From the NCBI GenBank assembly GCA_016703645.1, contig JADJBR010000007.1:62001-126000 (forward strand): a stretch of 64,000 nt of DNA. The letters run 5' to 3'. Numbering within the stretch: the stretch's first letter is position 1; each line of letters opens with the position of its first letter. The notes below the pieces were generated by a model that saw only the letters and a list, made by a program, of their open reading frames with translations, did no database searches and was not told where the DNA came from. Made by a program: the position numbers and the translations under genes. Positions 26,575 to 35,936 of the stretch are shown piece by piece. Source of the DNA: Zoogloea sp. GTDB taxonomy: Bacteria; Pseudomonadota; Gammaproteobacteria; Burkholderiales; Rhodocyclaceae.

Positions 26575-27867
26575 ATGAATCTTTTCAGGTCAAAGCCCAC
26601 TTTGCTCGCCTTGGCCTTGGCGATGCTGGCCTCGGCGGGGTCCGCTACCGCAGCCAACGATGATCTTGATCTTGATCTCGACGAAGCCGGGAAAACCAGG
26701 GCCGGGGGTATTCTCCAGTTTGATCTTGCGCGAACCTATGCTGATCGGGAACACTGGTCGATGGCCCGGTCCCGTGCGGAACTGTCGGCCCAAGGTAGCA
26801 GTTCCGGTTTCAAGTGGAAAATTTCCGGGCGGGCTGACGCGGATGCGGTCTTCGCGATCGATTCCGGCTTCTATCCGGATGCTGTGCGCCGGGACCAGCA
26901 ATATCAGTTTGATCTTCGCGAAACCTACGTGGACTTCTCGGCGGGTGAGGTGGATGTCCGGCTTGGGCGGCAGCACATCGTTTGGGGCGAGATGGTCGGC
27001 CTCTTCTTTGCCGACGTGGTCTCCGCCAGGGATCTGAGGACATTCTATCTGCCCGATTTCGAACAACTGCGCATTCCCCAGTGGGCAGCGCGTGCAGAGT
27101 ACTATTTCGGCGAGACCCACGCCGAGCTGGTCTGGATTCCGTCGCCCAGCTACGACAGGATCGGCAAGCCAGGCGCGGAATTCTATCCGCTTCCTCGGGG
27201 AGCGAACGTTCGTGGTGAAGTCAAGCCGGATGGTTCGCTAGGGAACACCAATTGGGGGGGGCGTCTTTCCCGGCTTGTCGGGGGGTGGGACGTATCGGGT
27301 TTTTACTACCGTAGTCTTGATGTCGCCCAGACTTTTTATGTTGTTGGATTGAATGAGTTTGAGCCCCGGCATGACCGGATCACCCAGTTGGGTGGAACGG
27401 TCGCCAAGGATTTTGGTGAGTTCGTGCTGAAAGGTGAGGTTGTACACACGCGGGGACGGCAGTTCCTTTCGACCGACCCTGCTGCGCCAAATGGCTTGGT
27501 CCGGCAAGACACCCTCGACTACGTCATCGGGGTTGATGTGCCCGCGTTCAATGATGGCCGGATCAACCTCCAGTACTTTGCCCGTCGGGCGGCAAACCAC
27601 GATCCATCCATCGGGACGGATCGTACCGAGGGCGGAGCCAGCATCCTGTTGGGTACCCGGGTTACCCAGGCATGGGAGACGGAAGCCCTGCTGGTTTCAA
27701 TGCTGAATCGCACGGATTTCATGTTCAGGCCGAAAGTGAAGTGGACCGCCGCGAAGAACCTGAAGGTTACGTTCGGTGTTGATGTCTTCGGCGGAAAGCC
27801 TAACGGTCTGTTCGGTCGCTATGACGATCGTGATCGCGTATACACCGAGGCACGCTGGTCCTTCTGA
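26575..27867 (+). CDS. DUF1302-type outer-membrane beta-barrel protein
   Basis: A 430-residue exported protein: signal peptide LLALALAMLASAGSATAA (cleavage near 27), a short Asp-rich stretch (DDLDLDLDEAG) and alternating beta strands ending in RVYTEARWSF, whose C-terminal Phe is typical of BAM-inserted barrels. RQHIVWGEMVGLFFADVVSA and YVDFSAGEVDVRLG resemble DUF1302 proteins. The role is unknown. Together with the LolA-like protein and the ATPase it probably serves outer-membrane lipid transport, which is inference from gene context. Confidence 0.75.
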   Translation: MNLFRSKPTLLALALAMLASAGSATAANDDLDLDLDEAGKTRAGGILQFDLARTYADREHWSMARSRAELSAQGSSSGFKWKISGRADADAVFAIDSGFYPDAVRRDQQYQFDLRETYVDFSAGEVDVRLGRQHIVWGEMVGLFFADVVSARDLRTFYLPDFEQLRIPQWAARAEYYFGETHAELVWIPSPSYDRIGKPGAEFYPLPRGANVRGEVKPDGSLGNTNWGGRLSRLVGGWDVSGFYYRSLDVAQTFYVVGLNEFEPRHDRITQLGGTVAKDFGEFVLKGEVVHTRGRQFLSTDPAAPNGLVRQDTLDYVIGVDVPAFNDGRINLQYFARRAANHDPSIGTDRTEGGASILLGTRVTQAWETEALLVSMLNRTDFMFRPKVKWTAAKNLKVTFGVDVFGGKPNGLFGRYDDRDRVYTEARWSF

Positions 27868-28067
27868 CGCTTGTTCGCTCCAGTTTGCATCGCAAATATG
27901 ACGAATCCCGGTGTTCGTGGTGGTTTTTTCGTTTACGAATCGTTGCGCCATGTGCCCATTGCGGGGTGGCGTGACGTTTTTCTCCAGAGCCGTGTTCGGG
28001 CTGCCGTAATATCCGCTTGTTATCATCAGAAGGCTGCAGACGAGCCTAATTGAGGGAAAGGTTTTTT

Positions 28068-28673
28068 ATGAAACGACTATTGACGATTGGTGCGCTGGCC
28101 TGCTTTGCAGCGGGGCTGACCGGGTGCGCGACACCTCATCCCGCAGCGCCGGCTTCCGCCACGAACGCCGAATACAACTACCTGATAGGGCCCGGTGATT
28201 CCGTCAATATCGTCGTGTGGCGAAATCCCGAACTGTCCATGCAGGTTCCTGTGCGCCCGGATGGTCGGATCACCACGCCGCTTGTGGAGGATCTTCCGGC
28301 TGCCGGACGCGACGCGTCCACGCTGGCCCGCGAGATCGAAAAGGCGCTTGCCAAGTACATTCGTGACCCGGTCGTGACCGTCATTGTCACGTCCTTTGTC
28401 GGCCCCTATTCGGAGCAGGTTCGGGTTGTTGGCGAGGCGGCTCGCCCGATGACGCTCCCGTTCAAGCAGAAGATGACGCTGCTTGACCTCATGATTGCGG
28501 TAGGCGGCATCACCGATTTTGCCGATGGCAATCGGGCAACGCTGTTGCGTACGTCAGAGGGAAGCAAGCAGTATTCGGTTCGTCTCCGAGACCTCATCAA
28601 GCGTGGCGACGTCTCTGCGAACGTCGAGCTCAAGCCGGGCGATGTCCTGATCATTCCTCAAAGCTGGTTTTGA
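28068..28673 (+). CDS. XrtA-system polysaccharide export lipoprotein (EpsE/Wza family)
   Basis: A 201-residue lipoprotein with lipobox LTGC (Cys about 21), the poly_export domain (YLIGPGDSVNIVVWRNPELS; VRPDGRITTPLVEDLPAAG) and SLBB-like beta strands (EQVRVVGEAARPMTLPF), ending DVLIIPQSWF. It is shorter than Wza and matches the exosortase-associated export proteins (TIGR03027 type) that form the outer-membrane exit for polysaccharide. The start is ATG 28068; the frame is open to 28050. It is the first gene of the locus. The 200 bases upstream hold no gene and no promoter I can defend. Confidence 0.93.
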   Translation: MKRLLTIGALACFAAGLTGCATPHPAAPASATNAEYNYLIGPGDSVNIVVWRNPELSMQVPVRPDGRITTPLVEDLPAAGRDASTLAREIEKALAKYIRDPVVTVIVTSFVGPYSEQVRVVGEAARPMTLPFKQKMTLLDLMIAVGGITDFADGNRATLLRTSEGSKQYSVRLRDLIKRGDVSANVELKPGDVLIIPQSWF

Positions 28674-28691
28674 CCCATTCTTCTTGATTTC

Positions 28692-28713
28692 CTCCCCGGG
28701 GCGTCCCGGGGAG
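28692..28713 (+). other. GC-rich hairpin between the export and chain-length genes
   Basis: CTCCCCGGG (28692-28700), GCGT, CCCGGGGAG (28705-28713): a perfect 9-bp stem in the 59-base gap, with a second tiny CCG/CGG hairpin behind it. There is no T-run. It may protect the 3' end of the first cistron or partly attenuate the downstream genes. Confidence 0.6.
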
Positions 28714-28732
28714 CCGCCTTCGGAATCTCCCA

Positions 28733-30292
28733 ATGGAAGACATACTAAGACAGCTGTCGGTGATCCTCCGCGGCATGTGGCTCTATCGCTGGTGGGGCTT
28801 GGCTGCTGCATGGATCGTCGGCCCGATCGCTGCCGCGACGGTTTACTTGCTGCCTGACCGTTATGAGTCCTCGGCGCGGGTCTATGTGGATACCCAATCC
28901 ATCCTCAAACCCCTGATGTCCGGGCTTGCCGTCCAGCCCAATGTTGATCAGCAGATCAGCATTCTCAGTCGAACACTGATCAGCCGTCCCAATGTGGAAA
29001 AACTGATCCGGATGGCCGATCTAGATCTCACAGTCAAGACCAAGGAAGAGCGTGAGGCGCTCATTCTCGGCGTTACGAAGTCTCTTGAGATCCGGGTTGC
29101 CGGTCGCGACAACCTCTATACGCTGGCCTATACGGATACTGATGCGGAGCGTGCCAAGCGTGTCGTTCAGTCCATGGTGTCCATGTTCGTCGAATCCGGA
29201 CTCGGTGACAAACGCAAGGATTCAGACACTGCCCGCAAGTTCATCGAAGAGCAGATCAAGTCTTACGAGCAGAAGCTTGAGGAAGCCGAGAACCGGCTCA
29301 AGGAGTACAAGCTGCGCAATCTGACCACCGTTGGATCTGGTGGGCGGGATTACTTCGCCAAGATGAACGAAGCCAACGAGCAGCTCGGTCAGGCACGTCT
29401 GGCCTTGCGTGAAGCGGAGAACTCCCGTGATGCCCTGAAGCGCCAGATCGTTGGAGAAGAGCCCATCCTGCTGCCTGATAACGTCAGCAGCGCGTCGCTG
29501 GCGGCGGTGTCGGTGCCCGAACTCGACGGACGTATCGAAGCGCTGAAAAAGACGCTGGATGGTTTGCTGCAGCGCTACACCGACCAACATCCGGACGTTG
29601 TCGGAACCCGCAAGACCATCGAGATACTCGAAGCGCAGAAGATCCAGGAGATCCAGAATCGCCGGAAGACAGCACCTACCGGCATGTCGAGTTCGGCAGG
29701 TTCCAACCCTGTTTACCAGCAACTCAAGATGTCTCTTGCCGAGGCGGAGGCGAATGTGGCGTCGTTGCGTGCCCGGGTTGCAGAGTACGAGAGCCGTGTC
29801 CAGTCGCTGTCGGCGGCATCCCGCATGCTGCCGCAGATCGAGGCCGAATACACACAGCTTAACCGGGACTACGACGTCAACAAGCGCAACTATGATCAAC
29901 TGGTTGCGCGCCGCGAGTCCGCCACGATGGCCGTCGAGATGGGGGCTACATCCGGTGTGGCTGACTTCCGCCTGATCGACCCGCCGACAGTGCCGAACAA
30001 GCCTGCCGCGCCGAATCGGCTGTTGTTGATGCCGGCCGCCGGCCTTGCTGCCTTGCTGATGGGGGCTGCGATCAGTTTCCTGATCAGTCAGATCCGTCCG
30101 ACGTTCTCGGACACGAACGTGTTGCGGGACGTGACGGGGCTTGCGGTGCTTGGTGCAGTCAGCATGATTGCCGATCCTGACCGGGCGCGAAATCAGCGTC
30201 GGGGCAAGATCGCGTTTCTTGGTGGGGTGGGAGCCCTGGTGGGGTTGTTTGGCGCAATGACGGTCTGGTTGATGCTGGCCAGAATGGCTTGA
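28733..30292 (+). CDS. XrtA-system polysaccharide chain-length determinant (Wzz/EpsF-like)
   Basis: A 519-residue inner-membrane co-polymerase. A first transmembrane helix lies at about 21-40, then the Wzz domain (VYVDTQSILKPLMSGLAVQP). A long periplasmic coiled coil covers about 160-390, interrupted by NPVYQQLKMSLAEAEANVAS. The proline-rich second membrane segment contains IDPPTVPNKPAAPNR. A further hydrophobic stretch lies at the C-terminus (residues 495-517). It sets polymer length and works with the kinase encoded 9 bases downstream. Confidence 0.94.
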   Translation: MEDILRQLSVILRGMWLYRWWGLAAAWIVGPIAAATVYLLPDRYESSARVYVDTQSILKPLMSGLAVQPNVDQQISILSRTLISRPNVEKLIRMADLDLTVKTKEEREALILGVTKSLEIRVAGRDNLYTLAYTDTDAERAKRVVQSMVSMFVESGLGDKRKDSDTARKFIEEQIKSYEQKLEEAENRLKEYKLRNLTTVGSGGRDYFAKMNEANEQLGQARLALREAENSRDALKRQIVGEEPILLPDNVSSASLAAVSVPELDGRIEALKKTLDGLLQRYTDQHPDVVGTRKTIEILEAQKIQEIQNRRKTAPTGMSSSAGSNPVYQQLKMSLAEAEANVASLRARVAEYESRVQSLSAASRMLPQIEAEYTQLNRDYDVNKRNYDQLVARRESATMAVEMGATSGVADFRLIDPPTVPNKPAAPNRLLLMPAAGLAALLMGAAISFLISQIRPTFSDTNVLRDVTGLAVLGAVSMIADPDRARNQRRGKIAFLGGVGALVGLFGAMTVWLMLARMA

Positions 30293-30301
30293 GGGGCAGA
30301 T

Positions 30302-31273
30302 ATGAGCATTATTGAAAAGGCCGTCGAGCGGCTCGAGCAACTCCAGCGAGCTGCCGGTAACGGCGATACCGCCGAGCGTCAGGAGCCTTCCGACCAGGCG
30401 CCGGCGGTGGCGCCAACCTCAACCACGGTGCCGTCACCGGTTGCTGCTGTGACTGAGCAGCCCGCTTCGGTAGTACCGGCGGCTGCCGTATCCCGTGCGC
30501 AAAGTCCGGATCGTTTTGTTGAAATTGATCTTGATCGCCTTCATTCGATTGGAATCGTTACACCCAATGCACCACGTTCCTTGATTGGGGACGAGTTCCG
30601 TATCGTCAAGCGCCCCCTGTTGCGCAACGTGCAGGGGAAGGGGGCTGCTGCGGTCAAGAACGCAAACCTGATCATGGTCACGAGTTCCCTTCCGGGTGAG
30701 GGCAAGAGCTTCAGTTCCATCAACCTCGCAATCAGCATGGCCATGGAGCTGGACCACACCGTGCTCCTGATCGACGCGGATGTCTCTCGTCCGTCCGTTC
30801 TCAACATCCTAGGTCTGGCGCCACGGAAGGGGCTGATGGATGTGCTGACCTCCAACGACATGCATTTGGGCGATGTGCTTCTCAAGACGAATATTGAAAA
30901 GCTCAGCATCCTTCCTGCCGGGACGCCGCATCCGCGGGCAACCGAATTGCTGGCCAGTGATGCGATGAACCATCTGTTGGCGGAGCTTGCTGACCGCTAT
31001 TCAGATCGGATCGTTGTATTCGACTCCCCGCCGCTTCTGGTGACGACGGAATCCCGCGTGCTTGCCACCCATATGGGGCAGGTAGTGATGGTTGTTGAGT
31101 CCAATCGCACCACGCAGGCTGCTGTCAAGCAGGCGCTGGGCACCATCGACTCTTGTCCGGTCAGATTGATGCTTCTGAACAAGGCACAGCAAACCAGTGG
31201 TGGTTCCTACGGCTACGGCTATGGCTACGGTTATGGTTATGGCTATGGTCAGGGACCGAGGGAGGGCGCGTGA
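30302..31273 (+). CDS. XrtA-associated tyrosine autokinase (BY-kinase)
   Basis: A 323-residue cytoplasmic BY-kinase: Walker A SSLPGEGKSFSSINLA with Lys135, Walker A' VLLIDADVSRP near 155, and Walker B VVFDSPPLL near 235. The C-terminus carries seven Tyr in a strict Gly-Tyr repeat, the autophosphorylated tail. The kinase cycles with the separate chain-length protein to control export. The stop overlaps the next gene start (GTGA). Confidence 0.94.
   Translation: MSIIEKAVERLEQLQRAAGNGDTAERQEPSDQAPAVAPTSTTVPSPVAAVTEQPASVVPAAAVSRAQSPDRFVEIDLDRLHSIGIVTPNAPRSLIGDEFRIVKRPLLRNVQGKGAAAVKNANLIMVTSSLPGEGKSFSSINLAISMAMELDHTVLLIDADVSRPSVLNILGLAPRKGLMDVLTSNDMHLGDVLLKTNIEKLSILPAGTPHPRATELLASDAMNHLLAELADRYSDRIVVFDSPPLLVTTESRVLATHMGQVVMVVESNRTTQAAVKQALGTIDSCPVRLMLLNKAQQTSGGSYGYGYGYGYGYGYGQGPREGA
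31208..31249 (+). repeat. Seven-unit 6-base repeat coding the Tyr-Gly tail of the kinase
   Basis: Seven consecutive TAY-GGY units (31208-31249) encode Tyr-Gly seven times. Tyr codons mix TAC and TAT, and Gly codons mix GGC and GGT, so the repeat is not a fresh slippage product. Unit number could still change by recombination. Confidence 0.9.
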
Positions 31274-32844
31274 AGCTCCGTCACCCTGCCTGTTGTCCCG
31301 GCTCCTTGCCGAGCCTGTGTTTTGCTGCATTGTCGGCGGCGTTTGCTGGCCCGGCCTTTTCCCAAGTGCAGGAAAAGCCTCAGGCGCAGTCAGTGGCGCC
31401 AATCTTTCAGACTGCTGTCCGTGTAACGGAGACCATCACCGACAACGTTCAGCTACGCAACGGTTCTGAGGCAAAAAGTGACTGGATCACGATGATCAGT
31501 CCGAGTGTTGCGATGAGGTCTGATGGGGCTCGAGTCAAGGGAAATCTGCAAGCAGCGTTCAATGCGTCGCTGTATGGGCGTGACTCGGACCTGAGCCGGG
31601 GTTATCTGACCCTGCGTGGGGATGGCAAGCTGACGGCTTGGGAAAATCTGGCTTTCGTTGATTTGCAGGCCACGGTTTCCCAGGAGGCGCTGTCAAGTCT
31701 CGGTGTGCAGTCCGGAGATGGTGTTACCGGGCGATCCAATCAGACCAGTGTTCGGAATATCGTTGTCAGCCCCTACCTCACAGGGCGTTTCGCCTCCACC
31801 GGTAAGGCTGAATTGCGCTACACGCTGGCAGATACCGATACTTCCTCGGGTACCTTTCAGAAGATGCAGAGTCGAACCCTGTCGGCGAATGTTTCCGACC
31901 CGAAGGCGTTTGGCAGAGTCGGATGGTCGGTGGTCGCCGTCGATAGTGCCATTGAGGCAACGGATCGGCGTGATCTGAATAGCAATTCAATTCGCGGAAG
32001 TGCGCTGCTTCAGATCGATCCGCAACTTCAGATGCGTCTCATCGTTGGGTCGGAAGCCAATAACTACCGGACGGTCGACAGCGAGCGCTCCACCATCACC
32101 GGTGTTGCCCTGGATTGGATGGCAAGCCCCCAGACGAAGTTCTCGGGCCTCTGGGAAGATCGCTTCTTCGGCCCCGGCTACTTGATGAGCGCCAGTCACC
32201 AGAGCGGGCGCTATATCGTTTCGGCGCGCTACTCCAAGGACGCAAGTTCCACGAATCAATCCCTGAACTCGAGTGCTCAGCTAGATACTTATGGCCTGTT
32301 GATGGCAATGACCGCCGCGCGCTTCCCGGATTTGGCTGAAAGGGATGCCTGTGTGCGCTCCTACATCGCGGAGCGGGGACTTCCCAACCGCCTGGGAGTG
32401 AGCCAGGCTGTGCTCTCGAACGGAGTCTTTCTGGATCGACGAATCAATCTGGACATGATGGTGACCAGCCCCAGGAATACCCTCCAGTTTTCGGTTTATC
32501 GCTCCGAGCGCTCCACGCTGACCAGCCAGGATTTTGCCTTGACCGGGGATTTTGCGTCGAGCTCGCGGATAACCGACATCAGCGGTACGGTGAGTCTTAC
32601 GCGTCTGCTGACGCCCGTCACCTCGGCTAACATCGGCCTGACACTGGTGCGCAGCCATCAGGACAGTGTCAGTACCGCCTCAAGTATCGATCTGAGCAAC
32701 CGGACGCGCCGCATCTATGCCGGCGTGATGACTCAGTTCACGTCCAAGGCCGATGGCTCACTGCAGATTCGCAACAGCGAGGGCAAAGGGACGAGCTCCT
32801 ATACCGAGAATGCCATCATCGGTTCGGTTTCCGTCAGGTTCTGA
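31270..32844 (+). CDS. XrtA/PEP-CTERM-associated outer-membrane protein (TIGR03016 type)
   Basis: A 524-residue exported protein predicted to be a beta-barrel: a signal peptide ending near AFAGPAFSQ, then a domain beginning VRVTETITDNVQLRNGSEAKSDW and many alternating strands, ending IIGSVSVRF with a terminal Phe. Relatives (TIGR03016) occur only with exosortase loci, between the kinase and the ATPase as here. They may be the large outer-membrane pore or an assembly partner of the export lipoprotein. The GTG at 31270 overlaps the kinase stop. Confidence 0.87.
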   Translation: MKLRHPACCPGSLPSLCFAALSAAFAGPAFSQVQEKPQAQSVAPIFQTAVRVTETITDNVQLRNGSEAKSDWITMISPSVAMRSDGARVKGNLQAAFNASLYGRDSDLSRGYLTLRGDGKLTAWENLAFVDLQATVSQEALSSLGVQSGDGVTGRSNQTSVRNIVVSPYLTGRFASTGKAELRYTLADTDTSSGTFQKMQSRTLSANVSDPKAFGRVGWSVVAVDSAIEATDRRDLNSNSIRGSALLQIDPQLQMRLIVGSEANNYRTVDSERSTITGVALDWMASPQTKFSGLWEDRFFGPGYLMSASHQSGRYIVSARYSKDASSTNQSLNSSAQLDTYGLLMAMTAARFPDLAERDACVRSYIAERGLPNRLGVSQAVLSNGVFLDRRINLDMMVTSPRNTLQFSVYRSERSTLTSQDFALTGDFASSSRITDISGTVSLTRLLTPVTSANIGLTLVRSHQDSVSTASSIDLSNRTRRIYAGVMTQFTSKADGSLQIRNSEGKGTSSYTENAIIGSVSVRF

Positions 32845-32852
32845 GGGCGCTC

Positions 32853-33923
32853 ATGTACGAAGCTTATTTCGGTCTGCGCGGCAAGCCTTTTCAGTTGAAT
32901 CCGGACCCGTCCTTTTTTTATGGTAGCCGGGGTCATCGCAGGGCGATGGCTTATCTGGAGTATGGGCTTCACCAGAATGAGGGTTTTATTGTCGTGACTG
33001 GTGAGGTCGGCGCTGGCAAGACGCTGCTGGTGCGCAGCCTGCTGGAGAAGCTGGATCCCGGCAAGATCGTCGCCGCCAATCTGGTGAGTACACAGATAGA
33101 TGCCGATGACATACTTCGACTGGTTGCGGCTTCCTTCGGGATACCGAGCAAGCACCTTTCGAAGAGTGACTTGTTGCTGGCGATCGAAGCGTTTCTCGTA
33201 TCCACGACGGCATCCGGCAAGCGTGCGCTGCTGATCGTTGACGAGGCGCAGAATCTGACCCAGCGTGCGGTAGAAGAACTACGGATGCTTTCCAACTTTC
33301 AGTTGGAAGATCATGCATTGCTGCAGAGTTTCCTGGTCGGGCAGCCCGAATTCAGAAGCATCATGCAAAGTCCCGAAATGGTGCAGTTGCGCCAGCGGGT
33401 CATAGCGTCATATCACCTCGGCCCCTTGGACGTGGCGGAAACCCAGGCCTACGTGGAGCATCGTCTCGGATGTGTCGGCTGGAAGGGTAACCCGGCTTTT
33501 GAGGCGGAGGCCCTGAAAGGCATTTTCGATCATAGCCAGGGGATTCCCCGTCGCATCAATGCGCTTTGCGACAGAATAATGCTGGCTGCATTCTTGTCTG
33601 ACAAGCGCCAGATTTCGGCTGAACTCGTGGAGCAGGTCGCCACCGAGATGAGCGAGGAGCAGGTTGTGCCGGCGGCACGCCAGACCGAAGCAGCCGTGCC
33701 TGGTCAGCTCCATTCCGGGGGCGATCTGTTGCGCCTGCTGGCCGATCCCGAGGCATCACGGACCCTTGCCGGTTTGGGGGCTGGCTATGATACGACCCGC
33801 TTTGAGGACCGTCTGGCCCTCCTTGAGCGGACTCTCTCTACTACCCTGAACGCTCTCAGTCAGTTGATCGGTGCTGCCGAGCAGCGCATTGACGGAGAAG
33901 GGAAAGAGGTTGCAAGCAAATGA
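32853..33923 (+). CDS. XrtA-associated AAA ATPase (ExeA-like)
   Basis: A 356-residue ATPase beginning MYEAYFGLRGKPFQLNPDP, the ExeA family opening. Walker A is TGEVGAGKTLLV (Lys56), Walker B LLIVDEAQNLT (Asp130-Glu131), and sensor and lid regions follow to about 270. The C-terminal 80 residues are variable. This is the TIGR03015 type found in nearly all exosortase A loci. Its role is unproven but probably concerns assembly of the secretion machine. ATGA overlap with the deacetylase. Confidence 0.93.
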   Translation: MYEAYFGLRGKPFQLNPDPSFFYGSRGHRRAMAYLEYGLHQNEGFIVVTGEVGAGKTLLVRSLLEKLDPGKIVAANLVSTQIDADDILRLVAASFGIPSKHLSKSDLLLAIEAFLVSTTASGKRALLIVDEAQNLTQRAVEELRMLSNFQLEDHALLQSFLVGQPEFRSIMQSPEMVQLRQRVIASYHLGPLDVAETQAYVEHRLGCVGWKGNPAFEAEALKGIFDHSQGIPRRINALCDRIMLAAFLSDKRQISAELVEQVATEMSEEQVVPAARQTEAAVPGQLHSGGDLLRLLADPEASRTLAGLGAGYDTTRFEDRLALLERTLSTTLNALSQLIGAAEQRIDGEGKEVASK

Positions 33924-34789
33924 CCGTATCGCGAGATGACCGAGGAAAGGTCACCAATGCCCTGACCATCGATGTGGAGGACTACTTCCAGGTTTCCGCC
34001 TTGGCATCCCATTTTCCAAAGGATGTGTGGAACACCACTCCGTGCCGAGTTGAGCGGAACGTCGAGCGTATTCTTGCGATTCTCGCCGAGCGTGGTGCCA
34101 GGGGCACCTTCTTCACGTTGGGCTGGATTGCGGAGCGATATCCCGCCTTGGTGAGGCGAATCGCTGCCGAAGGGCATGAACTAGCCAGTCATGGCTATGC
34201 CCACGAGCGGGCCAGTGACCAGTCACCAGAAGCCTTTCTAGCCGATATCAAGCTCGCCAAGGTGGTGCTTGAGGATGTGGCTAGCTGTGAGGTGCGAGGT
34301 TATCGGGCGCCCAGTTTCTCGGTCGGGCTGTCAAATCCTTGGGCTCACGGCTGCATCGAGGAGGCGGGCTATGCCTATAGTTCAAGCGTCTATCCGGTAA
34401 AGCATGACCACTACGGCGTGCCTGATGCACCCCGTTTCCCATACGCGGTTGGCGCGAAGCTCGTCGAGATCCCCATCACCACGGTGAGGCGTTTCGGACG
34501 CAACTGGCCGGTGGGCGGGGGAGGCTACTTCCGCCTGCTGCCTTACCCTGTTTCGGCCTGGGGTATCCGGAAAGTAAACCAGGAAGACCGCAAACCCGCC
34601 ATCTTCTATTTCCATCCTTGGGAGATTGATCCCGGGCAGCCGGTCGTGCGCGAGGCTTCTGCCAAGGCGCGATTCAGGCATTACGTCAATCTCGCGCAGA
34701 CCGAGGCCCGTCTCCAGCGCCTTCTCCAGGATTTTTCCTGGGGCAGGATGGACGATGTGTTTCTGCCTGCAGCAAGTCAGTCTGTTTAG
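33920..34789 (+). CDS. XrtA-system polysaccharide deacetylase
   Basis: A 289-residue NodB-type deacetylase: TIDVEDYF near 15 (catalytic and metal Asp), SHGYAHE near 94 (metal His pair), YRAPSFSVG near 127 and IFYFHPWEIDPGQP near 230. This is the TIGR03006 type confined to exosortase loci. It lacks a signal peptide, so it probably acts on lipid-linked intermediates in the cytoplasm. FemAB follows by 10 bases. Confidence 0.93.
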   Translation: MTVSRDDRGKVTNALTIDVEDYFQVSALASHFPKDVWNTTPCRVERNVERILAILAERGARGTFFTLGWIAERYPALVRRIAAEGHELASHGYAHERASDQSPEAFLADIKLAKVVLEDVASCEVRGYRAPSFSVGLSNPWAHGCIEEAGYAYSSSVYPVKHDHYGVPDAPRFPYAVGAKLVEIPITTVRRFGRNWPVGGGGYFRLLPYPVSAWGIRKVNQEDRKPAIFYFHPWEIDPGQPVVREASAKARFRHYVNLAQTEARLQRLLQDFSWGRMDDVFLPAASQSV

Positions 34790-34799
34790 GGTTTCCGGC

Positions 34800-35837
34800 A
34801 TGGTTTCTGTAGTCAAAGTGCGTCCATTCGCAGAGGTTGACTCTGTACGCTGGAACGAGTTCGTGTACGCCTGCCCCAGTGCAACCTTCTTTCACCGGAT
34901 CGAGTGGAGAGGGATCATGCGGGACGTGTTCCGGCACAACACGCACTATCTGATCGCCGAGCGCGATAGCAGGGTCGTGGCCGTCCTGCCGCTGGCGGAG
35001 GTGAAAAGCCGGCTGTTCGGCCATGCCCTGACATCCCTGCCTTTTGCCGTTTATGGGGGGGTCGCCGGAGACGATGTGGAAGCGGTGGCGGCCCTTGAGG
35101 CGGCTGCGGAAGATCTGGCCCGCAAGATCGGCGTCCAGCATCTCGAATACCGGAATCTCAGCGCCCGACACCTGGATTGGCCGCGGCAGGAGGTCTATTT
35201 CACCTTCCGCAAGGAGATCCTCCCGGACGAAGATGCGAATATGGCAGCGATTCCGCGCAAGCAGCGTGCGATGGTCCGGAAGGGCATCAAGAACGGCTTG
35301 GTGGCGACTTTCGACCCCACGCCGGATCGTTTCTTTGCCCTTTACTCCGACAATGTGTTGCGCCACGGTACGCCGGCGTTGTCCAAGAAATTCTTCCAGA
35401 CTTTGTTGTCGGTTTTCGGCAAGGATTGCGACATCCTTACGGTGTCCACCGCTGATGGCAAGCCGTTGTCGAGTGTGCTGAGTTTCTATTTTCGCGAGGA
35501 GATCCTTCCGTACTACGCGGGAGACGATCTGGCTGCGCGGGATCTGGCCGCCAATGATTTCAAGTACTGGGAGTTGATGCGTCACGCCTGCAACCGGGGT
35601 TGCCGCGTCTTCGACTACGGCCGCAGCAAGGCGGGTACCGGGCCCTTCAGTTTCAAGAAGAACTGGGGTTTTGAACCGCAGCCCCTGTCTTATGAGTATC
35701 GTCTTTTCAAACGGGACGCCATCCCCCAGAACAATCCCCTGAACCCCAAGTATCGTGCCTTCATTGCCTTGTGGAGACGCTTGCCGATTGGAGTCGCCAA
35801 CCGTCTTGGTCCGACGCTTGTGCGTAATCTCGGCTAG
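34800..35837 (+). CDS. FemAB-family XrtA-associated acyltransferase
   Basis: A 345-residue GNAT-fold protein related to FemAB peptidyltransferases (TIGR03019 type), with RRxQRAMVRKGIK-like positively charged motif near 155 and FDYGRSKAGTGPFSFKKNWGF near 280. It may add an aminoacyl or acyl group to the polysaccharide, which is inference. The start is ATG 34800 directly after the deacetylase. The frame is open upstream, but only as overlap. Confidence 0.9.
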   Translation: MVSVVKVRPFAEVDSVRWNEFVYACPSATFFHRIEWRGIMRDVFRHNTHYLIAERDSRVVAVLPLAEVKSRLFGHALTSLPFAVYGGVAGDDVEAVAALEAAAEDLARKIGVQHLEYRNLSARHLDWPRQEVYFTFRKEILPDEDANMAAIPRKQRAMVRKGIKNGLVATFDPTPDRFFALYSDNVLRHGTPALSKKFFQTLLSVFGKDCDILTVSTADGKPLSSVLSFYFREEILPYYAGDDLAARDLAANDFKYWELMRHACNRGCRVFDYGRSKAGTGPFSFKKNWGFEPQPLSYEYRLFKRDAIPQNNPLNPKYRAFIALWRRLPIGVANRLGPTLVRNLG

Positions 35838-35936
35838 ACATTCGCTCGATACCATGAACATGTCGTTCGTCTCCAAGTGCCAATCTCGCTGATGGCAATC
35901 GACGTGTCCATGCCGCGTAAACAACAGGAAAACTCA

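Noticed and set aside
27868-28067. Sigma-54 promoter before the EPS locus
   Set aside because: I looked for TGGCAC-N5-TTGC because such promoters control some exosortase genes. Only partial matches without the -12 GC were found.
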